Origin: Lingula anatina
Lineage: Eukaryota; Brachiopoda; Lingulata; Lingulida; Lingulidae
Direction of reading: 5' to 3'
Assembly (NCBI RefSeq): GCF_001039355.2
Contig: NW_019775575.1
Coordinates: forward strand, 62,001 to 126,000
Length of the DNA stretch: 64,000 nucleotides
In this document: positions 24,711 through 64,000 of the stretch, one piece after another
How positions within the stretch are numbered: the first letter of the stretch is position 1
Layout of the letters: each line of letters starts with the position of its first letter
Notes under the pieces: generated by a model
Database searches by the model: none
The model's input: only the letters and a program-made list of their open reading frames with translations
What the model was told of the DNA's origin: nothing
Program-made: the position numbers and the translations under genes

Positions 24711-25232
24711 AATACTGTTCTACGCTTTCGTCAGCGTGGCATCGTCGATGGTACGGGGATGAAGGCGTTTTTTTGTTTGTTTGTTTGTTTGTTTGTTTGT
24801 TTGTTTGTTTGTTTTACCAGGACCACAAAGTTTGATAATCTAAAAAAATTATGGGCCATGGTAAGCTTTTACACCTGAAGTTACCGACCTTTAATGGTTT
24901 GTTTCTTACATATCGTATGTTTATTTTTAAATAGTGTTTTCATAAAACAAAACATAAATAATAGAAACAGACACAGTCAAACATGTGAGGTCATTTAGAA
25001 AGCATTTGATATGTTAAGAAGGCATTAATCGATCGTAAGAGACATCTTAGAAAATGATGTTTTAAGAAGTCACGCAGGTACCGGTAGTTGGCGATGCAGT
25101 TCCACATATAGTGTTGATTTCATTTACGTTGATAAAGAACTCCAATACAACCACTCTGCATTTCTACCATCAAAAAAGCTGCCCATGTTTATAGGATAAT
25201 TTGAAATCTCTGTGAGGGGATAGCGAGTACAG
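24711..25232 (+). mobile_element. tRNA-headed repeat U, copy 2
   Basis: A partial head (GTGGCATCGTCGATGG near 24736) is followed by a GTTT microsatellite and then the body from about 24843. The body runs as an inverted match to 24045-23811 and ends near GGGATAGCGAGTAC. Together with copy 1 it forms a long inverted repeat with roughly 0.8 kb between the arms. Confidence 0.5.
24769..24815. repeat. (GTTT)n microsatellite
   Basis: About ten uninterrupted copies of GTTT inside repeat U copy 2. Confidence 0.95.
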
Positions 25233-25410
25233 GTGAAGATATTATTCTACGCTCTCTTCATCGTGACACCGTCGATACCACAGAGGGTAGTGACGTAAAA
25301 TTTTAAACCTAAATGGTATTGGGTCGGTTTTATTAACGTGCATTTGAAACATTTTGAAATATTTTAATTTCAAGACAAAGAGTCAGGTAAATACACAAGG
25401 TAATTCAGTC

Positions 25411-25815
25411 ATCAATGTGTCGTCGTCGGTGGCACAATGGTAGCGCACGTGCTTCTGAAGCAATCTTCGATGCCGACGGAGACACGAAAACGCCTGGAGT
25501 AGGCTAAGTGTAGGCCAGATCAGGCAAAGGTGTAGGTCAGCCCAGTGGCAGATTTAGAGGGGGGGGGGGGGGGGGTCAGGGGGGTCCTGACCCCCCCCCC
25601 CCTTCGATGTCTGAAAAAAATCACACCAGTGGACCCCTCTTGAAATTATAATTTCAACTAGTTGGTGACAAATTTTCGGGGCCCTTGAACCCCACGCCAA
25701 GGGAAGGGGGGGGGGCATGATAATCTTGGTCTCTTACATATCTCGTGTTTATTTCTTAAAAAGTGTTCTCATTAAAGAAAATATTAATAATAAAAACAGA
25801 CACAGTCAATCAAAT
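25411..25815 (+). mobile_element. tRNA-headed repeat U, copy 3, interrupted
   Basis: The head at 25418-25480 looks tRNA-derived. GGTGGCACAATGGTAGCGC resembles an A-box region and ATCTTCGATGCC sits where a B box would lie. After the head, a CAG...-type element (25543 to about 25731) interrupts the copy. Body sequence with CAGACACAGTCAA then resumes (about 25731-25815). This links head and body as one repeat family. Confidence 0.5.
25543..25731 (-). mobile_element. CAG...CTG-ended non-autonomous element, copy 3, truncated
   Basis: Begins CAGTGGCAGATTTAGAGG with long G and C runs. It has the same interior order as copy 2 but loses its far end near TAATCTTGG. It is inserted inside repeat U copy 3. 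Confidence 0.6.
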
Positions 25816-26139
25816 GTTAACATTTTTCTGACATTTCCAGTGGGTGTCTAACGATATATTATATCAAATAGGCCTGCGTTTAAACAGTAGTCTGATGATG
25901 AATTGTGCTTGATCTTCGACCTCAAACTCAGCACGTATTAGATACAATTAGATATTTAATAAAAGAGAAATCGATTTTATTTATATGCTATTTATATCAA
26001 GCGCAAAGTCCATATGTACTTTATGTACTATTTGTGTTGTTTTGTGTCGATGAAAATTCGTGCTAAATTAGTAGAAAATGCGTTAACTGCCGATGATAGA
26101 TAGATCGATCTACTGTGATAGTTGAGACAAGCACAGCAC
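25816..26139. other. Intergenic DNA upstream of the SREK1IP1-like gene
   Basis: AT-rich, with no gene or repeat end that I can support. Confidence 0.4.
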
Positions 26140-26426
26140 TGCAATCTCAACCGGAAGTCGCCATGTTCTTAGAGCTATGAAAACAAAGTAACGTATGAAG
26201 AGCGTGTTCAAGGTAGGTTTGCAGAGTGAGCGATGTATTGAAGAAGTTAGAATACCATTTTAGTTAGATTTGAGCCAAATATAGTATTTAATAATATGTG
26301 GTAATGCGACCGTTGAACAGACACTTGTAATATTTATCATGTCTGAACACCTAGATTGTCGACCCAACATATCGTTTGATTAGAACGTAGCATTTCTATT
26401 TATTTTAATTTATTTATATTTTTCAG
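26140..26426 (+). promoter_or_regulatory. SREK1IP1 promoter, noncoding first exon and leader intron
   Basis: AACCGGAAGTCGCCATGTT (about 26149-26167) combines an ETS consensus (CCGGAAGT) with a YY1-like CCAT core, typical of housekeeping promoters. A probable untranslated exon ends at 26212 (aag|gtaggt). A leader intron runs to the acceptor tttcag ending at 26426. The leader contains three short upstream reading frames, all terminated before the main ATG. Confidence 0.5.
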
Positions 26427-26467
26427 TAGCTGGTAAGGAATACTGGACTTCTGATCTTCGATAAAAT

Positions 26468-28328
<1,861 letters not shown>

Positions 28329-28641
28329 GATTTAAAAAAAAGGTTGATGAGGATTTTACAGTCACCTTTTAACTCAAGATTTAATGCAATGTCCAATACC
28401 TGGAGGAATAGTTCATTTTGCCTCCTTGAAAATGGCAGGAAACTTGCAACTTTTGCTGATGAACTGACATTGAGATGAAAAAAATCTGTGTTGTAAACAT
28501 TGGATATTATAAGTTGATCTAGTTTTGAAATTAAAGATGACATATTTTAACAGCGATCTTTTAGGGTGGTGACAGTGAGTGACACAATTATATTTTAATG
28601 AAAATTGTTTTGTGAAAGCTTTTACTGAGAGCGTTTGAAAC

Positions 28642-28647
28642 AATAAA
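28642..28647 (+). terminator. Candidate SREK1IP1 polyadenylation signal
   Basis: AATAAA about 315 bases after the SREK1IP1 stop codon. Confidence 0.5.
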
Positions 28648-28776
28648 TTAAGCACCAAAGACAATTAAGAATTGTCAAATCGGAAAATGGATACCCAGTG
28701 TGTTTCATAAGTACACATTTATAACATGGCTTTATAGTCAATTAGTAAATTCTTTTCTGGGTTAAAAATAAAGACA

Positions 28777-28782
28777 TTTATT
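28777..28782 (-). terminator. Candidate Ly6-like polyadenylation signal
   Basis: Minus-strand AATAAA about 245 bases after the Ly6-like stop codon. Confidence 0.45.
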
Positions 28783-29028
28783 TTCAGAATTTTACATAAT
28801 TTTTCATGTCTTTTAAATAGACTGTTAATTTTGTTGTATTCTTTCTTAATTGAAACACTGCCTGCAGTGCTTGGTGTTTCCTTACATAGTATTGAATGAA
28901 CAAAGTTACACTTGTTATGAATGAAGTGCACCTTTGAATGCCGATATGCTGCTTGTGGTGATAACCCCATTTTTCCTCGGAGTTATAAATTATGAAATGT
29001 CTTGGCATTCACTAAAAGCATAGGGTTG

Positions 29029-30449
29029 TTATCCACAAGACACCAATTCTAGTACAAACTTAGATAAAATAAAGATTGTAGCCAGATATTTAAGTGTAGA
29101 TCTCTGTGAGAGATGAGTTCCTGTGTTGAATGCATTACATAGGTCTTCTCCACTACAGCAATAGGTACAATCTGATGGAATTTGAGTACAATATTTCCTA
29201 CTATTGATATTTTGGTCAGCTTCACATTTACTTAAGTTGATGCAGCCCTGGAATGGAATAAAACATACCTCACATTATATTAGTGTCAAGATATAATATA
29301 TAGAAAATGCATGGAATGATACTCGGACTCCCTTGAGTACTGGTATGTAGTTTGAGTATACCTGGTCTTTGTAACAAGCATTCAAAGTGAGAAAAAAGTT
29401 TATTAAAACCATCTCTACCAATGTTTACCAATCTTTTCAGATTTTGGAGATTCTAAGGAATAGAATACAGGGTTTTGAAGTACTTGCTGACAATTAAAAT
29501 GTTTCAGGCTTTAGGTCATAAGTACATATATAATAAATGCCAATTTTTATAATCAAAATACTCTTCTCTTGGCTTAAACCAAAAGAACAGCTACCTGTTT
29601 TCTTTGTATTTTTAATTGCAATTTTTGATCAAGGGGTAGTAATTGCATGCTACATATTTTGTTTGTATAAATGCAATTTTCGATCGGGGGAGGGGGGGGG
29701 GCAGAGTAGAAATTGCACTATTTTAAAGTGAGTTCACCATGCTTGGTCATTTGTAAGTTTGCTGGTTCTATTTATATGAATCAAAATATTTAAAGTTAAA
29801 AAAACCTGTATCATTCCCCAATAAGATGTCTCTACAATTATGATCACTATTATTACCTTTCTATATTTTTTGTCAAAAGCAGCAGATCTCATCACCTCAG
29901 TAAAGCAAGCGTCGTGAGTGGGGTCGGTGCACTGCACAGTCACATTGTTACACTTCGTATTGGAATTCAGCCAGTTTGTACACTGGTGACATTTCAGTGC
30001 TGAGATTCCTAGAATACAAAAACTATTCCATCAAAGTTATTGGGCAGCTAATATCCCCTTGTTTTCTTAAGACTTTGAAAACAATTTCAACATTCTTCCT
30101 TTCCCTATCACATAAATTTATGTAGGAGACGTGGATATAGGCCTACTTCCAAAAGAAGCATAACCTACATACACTATGCACAAGCCATGTGCAGTAGGGT
30201 CTAACGGTCATATACTACTTTTTTTGCGATAAGAACATGGACATGAATATTACCCTCAAATCTGTGAGGAACAAGACTGAAAATAAATGCATGAAGTGTC
30301 ATACTTGAAATTTTATAACTAGACAAGATTTGAACATAAAAAGACATACCCCGAAAATCGATGATCGCTAGTGTAATCACAAGTGCGACGAAAGTAGGCA
30401 TTGCAGTCAGCGCCAGACGTTTCACTACAACCAATTCCATTTTCGTCAT
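29029..30449 (-). CDS. Ly6/uPAR-type three-finger protein, probably GPI-anchored
   Basis: Secreted or membrane-tethered three-finger-fold protein, in the family of Ly6, CD59 and the insect Quiver/Boudin proteins. Minus-strand exons: 30449-30350, 30008-29857, 29247-29029. Phases 1 and 0 agree and give 156 aa. TGA lies directly before the start codon. Residues 1-34 are a basic-hydrophobic signal peptide. The domain opens LKCHQC (Cys40, Cys43) and continues with Cys53, 60, 68, 86, 92, 104 and 111. It closes with the adjacent pair Cys114-Cys115 and DLCN (Cys121), the usual Ly6 ending. N-glycosylation sequons are at Asn55 and Asn88. A hydrophobic C-terminus (about residues 138-154) fits a GPI-attachment signal. 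The ligand is unknown and no specific orthologue is recognised. Confidence 0.85.
29248..29856 (-). other. Ly6-like gene intron 2
   Basis: A 609-base intron. It contains a local near-duplication around 29620-29720, where two TGCAATTTT(T/C)GATC(A/G) segments lie about 50-60 bases apart, and a G run. No gene is visible. Confidence 0.5.
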
Positions 30450-31641
30450 TCACATATTTTTCTTTATCGCCAAAAGAAGCAGCCGAGGCTACATCTTGCT
30501 GTTGGCTACGACTGTTGGTCAGTCCTGTGTCAGTCTCGGAAGTGTTATACACTGGTAATATAACCTGTAAGTCAATTACCCTACAACGTATGTAAACACA
30601 CACCAACACAAAAACACGATAACGGCTTCACTCTTTATCGCGTCAAGAAATGAGGTTGTTCAAATGAAAACCACTCTTGACACTGTACAGACTGTATGCC
30701 GTATACAAACGAACGTAAGCTAATTTGAAAGTCAAATATGCAGCTTAGCGACAATATGCAACAACGGAGGTGCAACTTAACCCACAACGTCTAGGTTCGG
30801 TCATCGAGATATACATTCACTGTATATTCTGTTTCAAATATGAGTTAAAACCTCTTGCTCCTAACATCCCATTCGGCTGAATTGAGGCTTGTAAATGAGC
30901 GAGTCATAACAACCAGGTGTGCCCCTATAACAAAAACATTTGACTCAGGATACCTTTTGTATAACGGAATGCTTTGGTGCCACAGGTTTTTTTTTTATCG
31001 AACAAAAAGCGCGTGACGTCTTGTCCTAAATCCATTGTACTGTTGTAATAAAAGAGCGTTCACAAAAACTGTTCAGACTATTTTTCCTGATCCAGGACAA
31101 CATTTTCTCTCAAGGGGCCTACAAAGCTTGTTTTAGATATAAGTCGTGGGATATAGATTAACGTTTGCCGTGCTTAAAAATAAAGGATTTACAATGGGAT
31201 TATGCAGTTCGTTTCACAGCGAAAAATGATAGTTCTTCATCTTCTTCCCTCTCTCTCGCTTTTGGCGACTGAAAAGAACGCAACCTGAAATGTGATGATT
31301 TACACTCAACATCCTGATGGAAATTGATAACGAAATTAAAAACGTCCAGTCTATTTCGTTTTTGGCACGGGTAATCCTAATTTACTGTTTGTTGGAATAT
31401 CTCCATTAAGCAGAATGCACATACAAGCCGATTTCTCTGTGAATGAAGAGTAAGTAATCATTTCTAATAGGTCTACTCTCAAATTCAGGTTTAGGGTAGG
31501 TATCATCGTATCGTCAAATGGAAAAAAAAGAATTGGAATATAGATCATCACGCAAGTGTAAGAAGATTCTTAGCTTGTTAGAAATTTAGCATAATTTGAA
31601 ATTTATTTTTACAAACACTAAACAACGACATGAGATATAAC
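30450..31641. other. Upstream region of the Ly6-like gene
   Basis: The first 350 bases (30450-30800) are richer in CpG and are the likely promoter side for the minus-strand gene. A half-CRE-like GTGACGTC lies at about 31013. No gene is supported. Confidence 0.35.
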
Positions 31642-31923
31642 CAGGGGCGGATCCAGGATTCTTTGAAGGGGGAGGGGGCCCTCGGATACTTAGCCGACCC
31701 TAACCCCTTCTTTGGCGTGGGTTTCGGTGGCCTGCTGAAGGGCCCCGGAAATTTTGGTAATGTAAAGGACAAACGGGGCCATTTGATACGGTTTAGAACT
31801 ATGATTCAGCTAGTCAAAATTCTAATTTCAAAATGGGACCATTGGTGTAATTTTTTAAAGAAATTGAAGGAGGGGGGAAGGGCGGGGTCAGGACCCCCTG
31901 ACACCCCCTTAAATCCGCCACTG
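31642..31923 (+). mobile_element. 282-bp CAG...CTG element with 5-bp target duplication
   Basis: Starts CAGGGGCGGATCCAGGATT, ends AAATCCGCCACTG, and is flanked by ATAAC on both sides (31637-31641 and 31924-31928). It shares its interior with the copies at 23555, 24468 and 25543. It is the best-preserved member in the window and gives the family's boundaries. Confidence 0.85.
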
Positions 31924-32155
31924 ATAACTACCTATGACCAGGGAATTATATAATTCCCTGCTATGACTAGGTTGTAAAACAGCTGATGGAATTCTTGAAA
32001 CATTGAAAGGCCTTTAATAAATTACTCAATTGCCAATTTGACATTTTTTTGTATAGTCAAAGTATTTGATTACAGCAAACTGATAATACATTTCTAAAGA
32101 AAAAAAACCAAACTGATGCGTTGTTTTCCAGAGCATTAAAACCCAGTTCATTGTA

Positions 32156-33826
32156 CACTCTTGCCCAAAATGGTTGGTACACGGAAATTTTGGAATGCAT
32201 TTCGCTCTGTTTCTTTCATTATTATTGTTATTACCAAAATTATACCCTTTAGGCCTATATTGCTAAATATGTGAAGCTGGAGGATAAGCAAAGTGAAAGA
32301 GAAACAAAAAATGCAAATCTAAGAAAAGCGTTTATTTATTAAGGGTTTTTTCCTCATGTCCCCCGAAAAGAGTATTTTTTATACAACAGGTACAAGTGAA
32401 AAATTAAACATAAATTTGTATTGTGATTGACAATTAATATGAAATTTGGGGAGATTGTAATGAAAACCCTTCAGACTTCATTATTAATCTCCGTAGCAGG
32501 AATACTCCACCGCGAGCTTGGATTATGGCCGTCAGACGGCATACTGTGAACTACAGTTACAGCACTTTGGAGAGAAATTCTGGTCTATTCAACTTGAAGG
32601 GCATCTCGAAGTTGATCTAACTTTGCAGCGGAAGGTTTCTCCTTTGAATAGCACAACCAAGTTCGTCCCACTTGTGCTGAATTGGGTATGCATCTGGGCT
32701 GCTTGCTGGCTGTGGCTTCTGAATGTTGTTTTGGCGGATATAGTCGTTAATTTAGTGGGCTGTATGGGGAGTTGCGTTGTCATGTTGCAATCTAAAATTG
32801 TCTCTGTATATCCCTCTTGCGAATGGCCCCAAGTTCTGTTAGAGAATGTCCCTGTATCTGGCAGCGTTAAGGTTTTCATCCAGAGAAGCAATGGGCAAGT
32901 GCCGTTGCTGCAAATGGCACCCCAAACATGTACAGAAACACCTCCTCCAGCTATTGTTTCTTGGATATTTTCAGTCAACAGCCATTCTCCAACGAGTCTG
33001 CACATTCTCATTGTTCCATCTGTTTGATACAGTAGAAAACGGGACTCATCAGCAAACACCATGTGATTCCAATGTTGGACCGTAAGGTTACGGTTCTGGC
33101 GCATCCACTGCAGCCTGTTTGCTCGATGTGCAGGTGCCGAGAGTGGCCACTTCGACATTCTTCTTGAAGGATAGCCGTGTTCCAACAGCCTGCGGTCTAC
33201 CGTCTGGCGAGACAATCGAGCCAAATGTTAATTGGGCCTGTAGCTCCAAGGCAATGGTTTTGGCAGTTTTGGCTCGCTCTCTTCTTGCCAGGTTAATGAT
33301 GACACGATCACTTCTGGTGTTTCCACTTCGCAGTCTACCTGTAGATTTAACAGGTGTCACATTTCCTGTCACAACTATTCTCCTCAAGATTCTATTCACA
33401 GTTTTCCTGTCCACACCGGGCGTCTGGCTATCTCGATTTGTTCCTCGCCCATATTTGCATATGCAACCATCTAGTGTCGTATTACGATATCTGTAGGTCG
33501 CAGCATGGTCTCAGTAACGGGAAGACACAGTTACTAATATGCAAATCTCCGCGAAAACTGACAGAACATGACAAACGCACCCCACCCCACCAGCATTATC
33601 CCAAAACTCTGTGACATGTTTCACACACCCCAGACATTCCAGTCATAACCAGTGGAAAGTGACTGACTGAAAAGTGTTTATAGTACACATGCATGTTACT
33701 TAATGTCGTGTCAATTGCTGCAACGACTCCTTTTTCGTACCAAGTGTTACGTTTTAGAAATAAGAGTAAAATATTCCAAAAAGTGAACTTATTTTCGACG
33801 TGTACCAACCATTTTGGGCAATAGTG
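32156..33826 (-). mobile_element. Tc1-like transposon, full length with intact inverted repeats
   Basis: 28-bp terminal inverted repeats at 32156-32183 and 33799-33826 differ at one position (core TTGCCCAAAATGGTTGGTAC). TA dinucleotides flank both ends (32154-32155, 33827-33828), the Tc1/mariner target duplication. The 1671-bp length suits a complete Tc1 element. The single gene inside, on the minus strand, is a broken transposase. Confidence 0.92.
32589..33414 (-). pseudogene. Tc1-like transposase, frameshifted
   Basis: DDE-type transposase of the Tc1/mariner superfamily, split between minus-strand frames. The helix-turn-helix part begins MDRKTVNRILRRI near 33414, with a GRPR-like GRLRSGNTR further on. 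The middle continues in another frame from about 33224 with QWMRQNRNLT and the first catalytic Asp in FADESRF (near 33048). The second catalytic region (DNATPH, near 32779) and the SPD...W.ELG block (near 32660-32700) are in yet another frame, with in-frame stops. It is therefore not functional as sequenced. Mobilisation would need a transposase supplied elsewhere. Confidence 0.9.
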
Positions 33827-33828
33827 TA

Positions 33829-34804
33829 TGTGTGCGTACTGCATGCGTGTCTGTGTGTCGGGGACGTACGGCGTGCGAGGGATTCTCCCTCTCTGGCAAC
33901 TGTCAATGTTGACAGGTATGAAATTGTGATTACCAATTTGCTGCAATTGCTAGCGTTTGATTTTGAAATGTTTTGTTTATGAGATATGAGCCCCTAATTA
34001 AGTTGTTCCATTAAACAAAGATATTATTTCACCTCTTTACGCAATTTTTAACACAAAAACTTTGCTGTTTGCCTCCGCCATCAGCTTGGATTAACAAATT
34101 CACAGTAATTATTTTTGCTGTTACAGCATTATCTCATAACAGGGCATTGTTTATTTCTGCGTTATCTTAGCGGATAAATAGATTTTTTTCATTGAGCTGA
34201 CAGACCTAGCTGTGTATTTTGATTGCAGTAGATGTGAATGAAAGAAAAGGAGAGCTAGATAGTAAAGGCCAGCAAATACAATATAAAATGTACAATATAT
34301 TTACAATTTATTGTTTAATTTATCAATTGGGAAAACGAATTAAAAACAATTAAGTTTCACTTAATTAACAAGCCGAAGAGAGCTTTTTCATTTAGTGAAC
34401 TATAACGTACATTCCAGCATATTGACCACCTTTCCATTTTTGGTATTACGGCAAACCCCAGTTTCAAGATACCCAACACTGGTCAAGGGGTTCCGCTAAT
34501 TCGAATGGTAAATGCACTTCAGTATTCCTTGATAAATCCCCCATGCAAACACAAGAAAACTGTTCTCGAGAAAATGTGCAAAAATTGCTTAAACATTTGG
34601 TAATGCTAAAACACTGAAAATTGAGAGGGGGGAATCCCTAAGGAGATGCGAAAACCTCCGCCCCGAAACCGAGGCTAAAAGGGTGCTCCACTTTCAGAGT
34701 CATTTCCGCTTTGTCGGTATCAACATAGTTGAGGCATCTCGCGTTCGCTTGCACCGATTGAGTTGTAATAAAGGTGCACAGAGTTGCCGACAGCGTGGGT
34801 CACC
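33829..34804 (+). promoter_or_regulatory. Vinculin upstream region
   Basis: 976 bases between the Tc1 element and the vinculin start. CpG content rises in the last 180 bases, and a consensus CArG box lies 362 bases upstream of the ATG. The start codon context (caccATGcct) has A at -3. No TATA box is evident. Confidence 0.4.
34434..34443 (+). promoter_or_regulatory. CArG box (SRF-type) upstream of vinculin
   Basis: CCATTTTTGG fits CC(A/T)6GG exactly. Vinculin is an established SRF/MRTF target in vertebrates, so the position is suggestive. A single match of this kind is also expected a few times by chance in 64 kb of AT-rich DNA. Confidence 0.35.
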
Positions 34805-63538
<28,734 letters not shown>

Positions 63539-64000
63539 GTTTGCCACTTACTCTTTCTGCATGCAGATATTACACGGAGCATGCCACTATTTAGTTATAT
63601 ACAACTGAACTTTGGATAGGGTCTTCTAGTACATTTTAATCTTTTTATTTATTTATTTATTTTTTTTTTTTGGTATCAAATGATGTTTTTTGCACGTAAC
63701 CCATTACATATTGCATGTTTGTTTTCGGTGTATTCATTATAGTTATGTTACATCACATCAAGTTTTGATAAGTCTATGGATTACATAGATTAAGAAGTAG
63801 GAATATGTAGAATTAATTACTGGTAGATTGAAAATATATCTGTATAAATTATATGTTATATCAAAGGCCACTGCATGTACAACTATACCATGTACTATTG
63901 TGTGTTATGAATGAACTACACTGGGATAGATACACTCTAGAGTCAAGCATGTTTACTTATTTCTAAGTGCCACCGAAAATTTATCTTGGCTGAAGAAAAA
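63539..64000 (+). other. Vinculin intron continuing past the window
   Basis: AT-rich intron after the YPPPPPP exon. Tail-domain exons are not reached. Confidence 0.7.

Larger units (their letters stand above)
28329..29028. other. Convergent 3' UTRs of SREK1IP1 and the Ly6-like gene
   Basis: The 700 bases between two facing stop codons. AATAAA at 28642-28647 (+) could end the SREK1IP1 transcript, and TTTATT at 28777-28782 (AATAAA on the minus strand) the Ly6-like one. The 3' ends would then be about 130 bases apart. Confidence 0.5.

Noticed and set aside
25418-25480. Functional tRNA gene
   Set aside because: A- and B-box-like words are present, but the cloverleaf arms do not pair properly and the segment continues into a repeat body.
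32518-33027. 169-codon plus-strand frame in the Tc1 element
   Set aside because: Antisense shadow of the transposase, whose motifs (FADESRF, DNATPH) are on the minus strand.

Overview
The window is nuclear DNA of an invertebrate animal, most likely a marine bilaterian (mollusc, brachiopod or hemichordate type). I cannot narrow this further from sequence alone. The genes are intron-rich with GT/AG introns, the introns are AT-rich, microsatellites are common, and small DNA transposons are frequent. The proteins are clear bilaterian orthologues with no vertebrate-specific features. Single-N characters at 36275, 42904, 45409 and 48517, and a run of N at 54966-54991, mark assembly joins.

Layout. 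1-243: last coding exon of STRAP (WD40 protein). 2659-19470 (+): a complete four-exon sine oculis-binding protein homologue (SOBP, 756 aa). 22414-23373 (-): a complete three-exon SAP18 (152 aa). 23.5-25.8 kb: a nest of non-autonomous mobile elements. 26468-28328 (+): a complete four-exon SREK1IP1-like zinc-knuckle splicing protein (169 aa). 29029-30449 (-): a complete three-exon Ly6/uPAR-type three-finger protein (156 aa), convergent with SREK1IP1. 32156-33826: a full-length but decayed Tc1-like transposon with well-kept inverted repeats. 34805 to beyond 63538 (+): vinculin, from its start codon through the head and into the proline-rich linker; the tail lies past the window.

I assembled the genes by hand from splice sites, reading phase and family similarity. 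The five recognised cellular proteins are unrelated jobs: signalling scaffold, nuclear regulator, Sin3/exon-junction factor, splicing factor and adhesion-actin linker. There is no operon-like unit.

Three things deserve attention. (1) Vinculin exons 3 and 4 each occur twice in the order 3,3',4,4', with single-N joins between copies. This looks like two haplotypes placed in tandem by the assembler. (2) The vinculin linker is encoded by five consecutive phase-1/phase-1 exons (38, 13, 18, 70 and 24 codons), so up to 163 residues could be included or skipped in any combination without changing frame. (3) Two families of small CAG...CTG-ended elements carry visible 5-bp target duplications, and a tRNA-headed repeat occurs three times between SAP18 and SREK1IP1.
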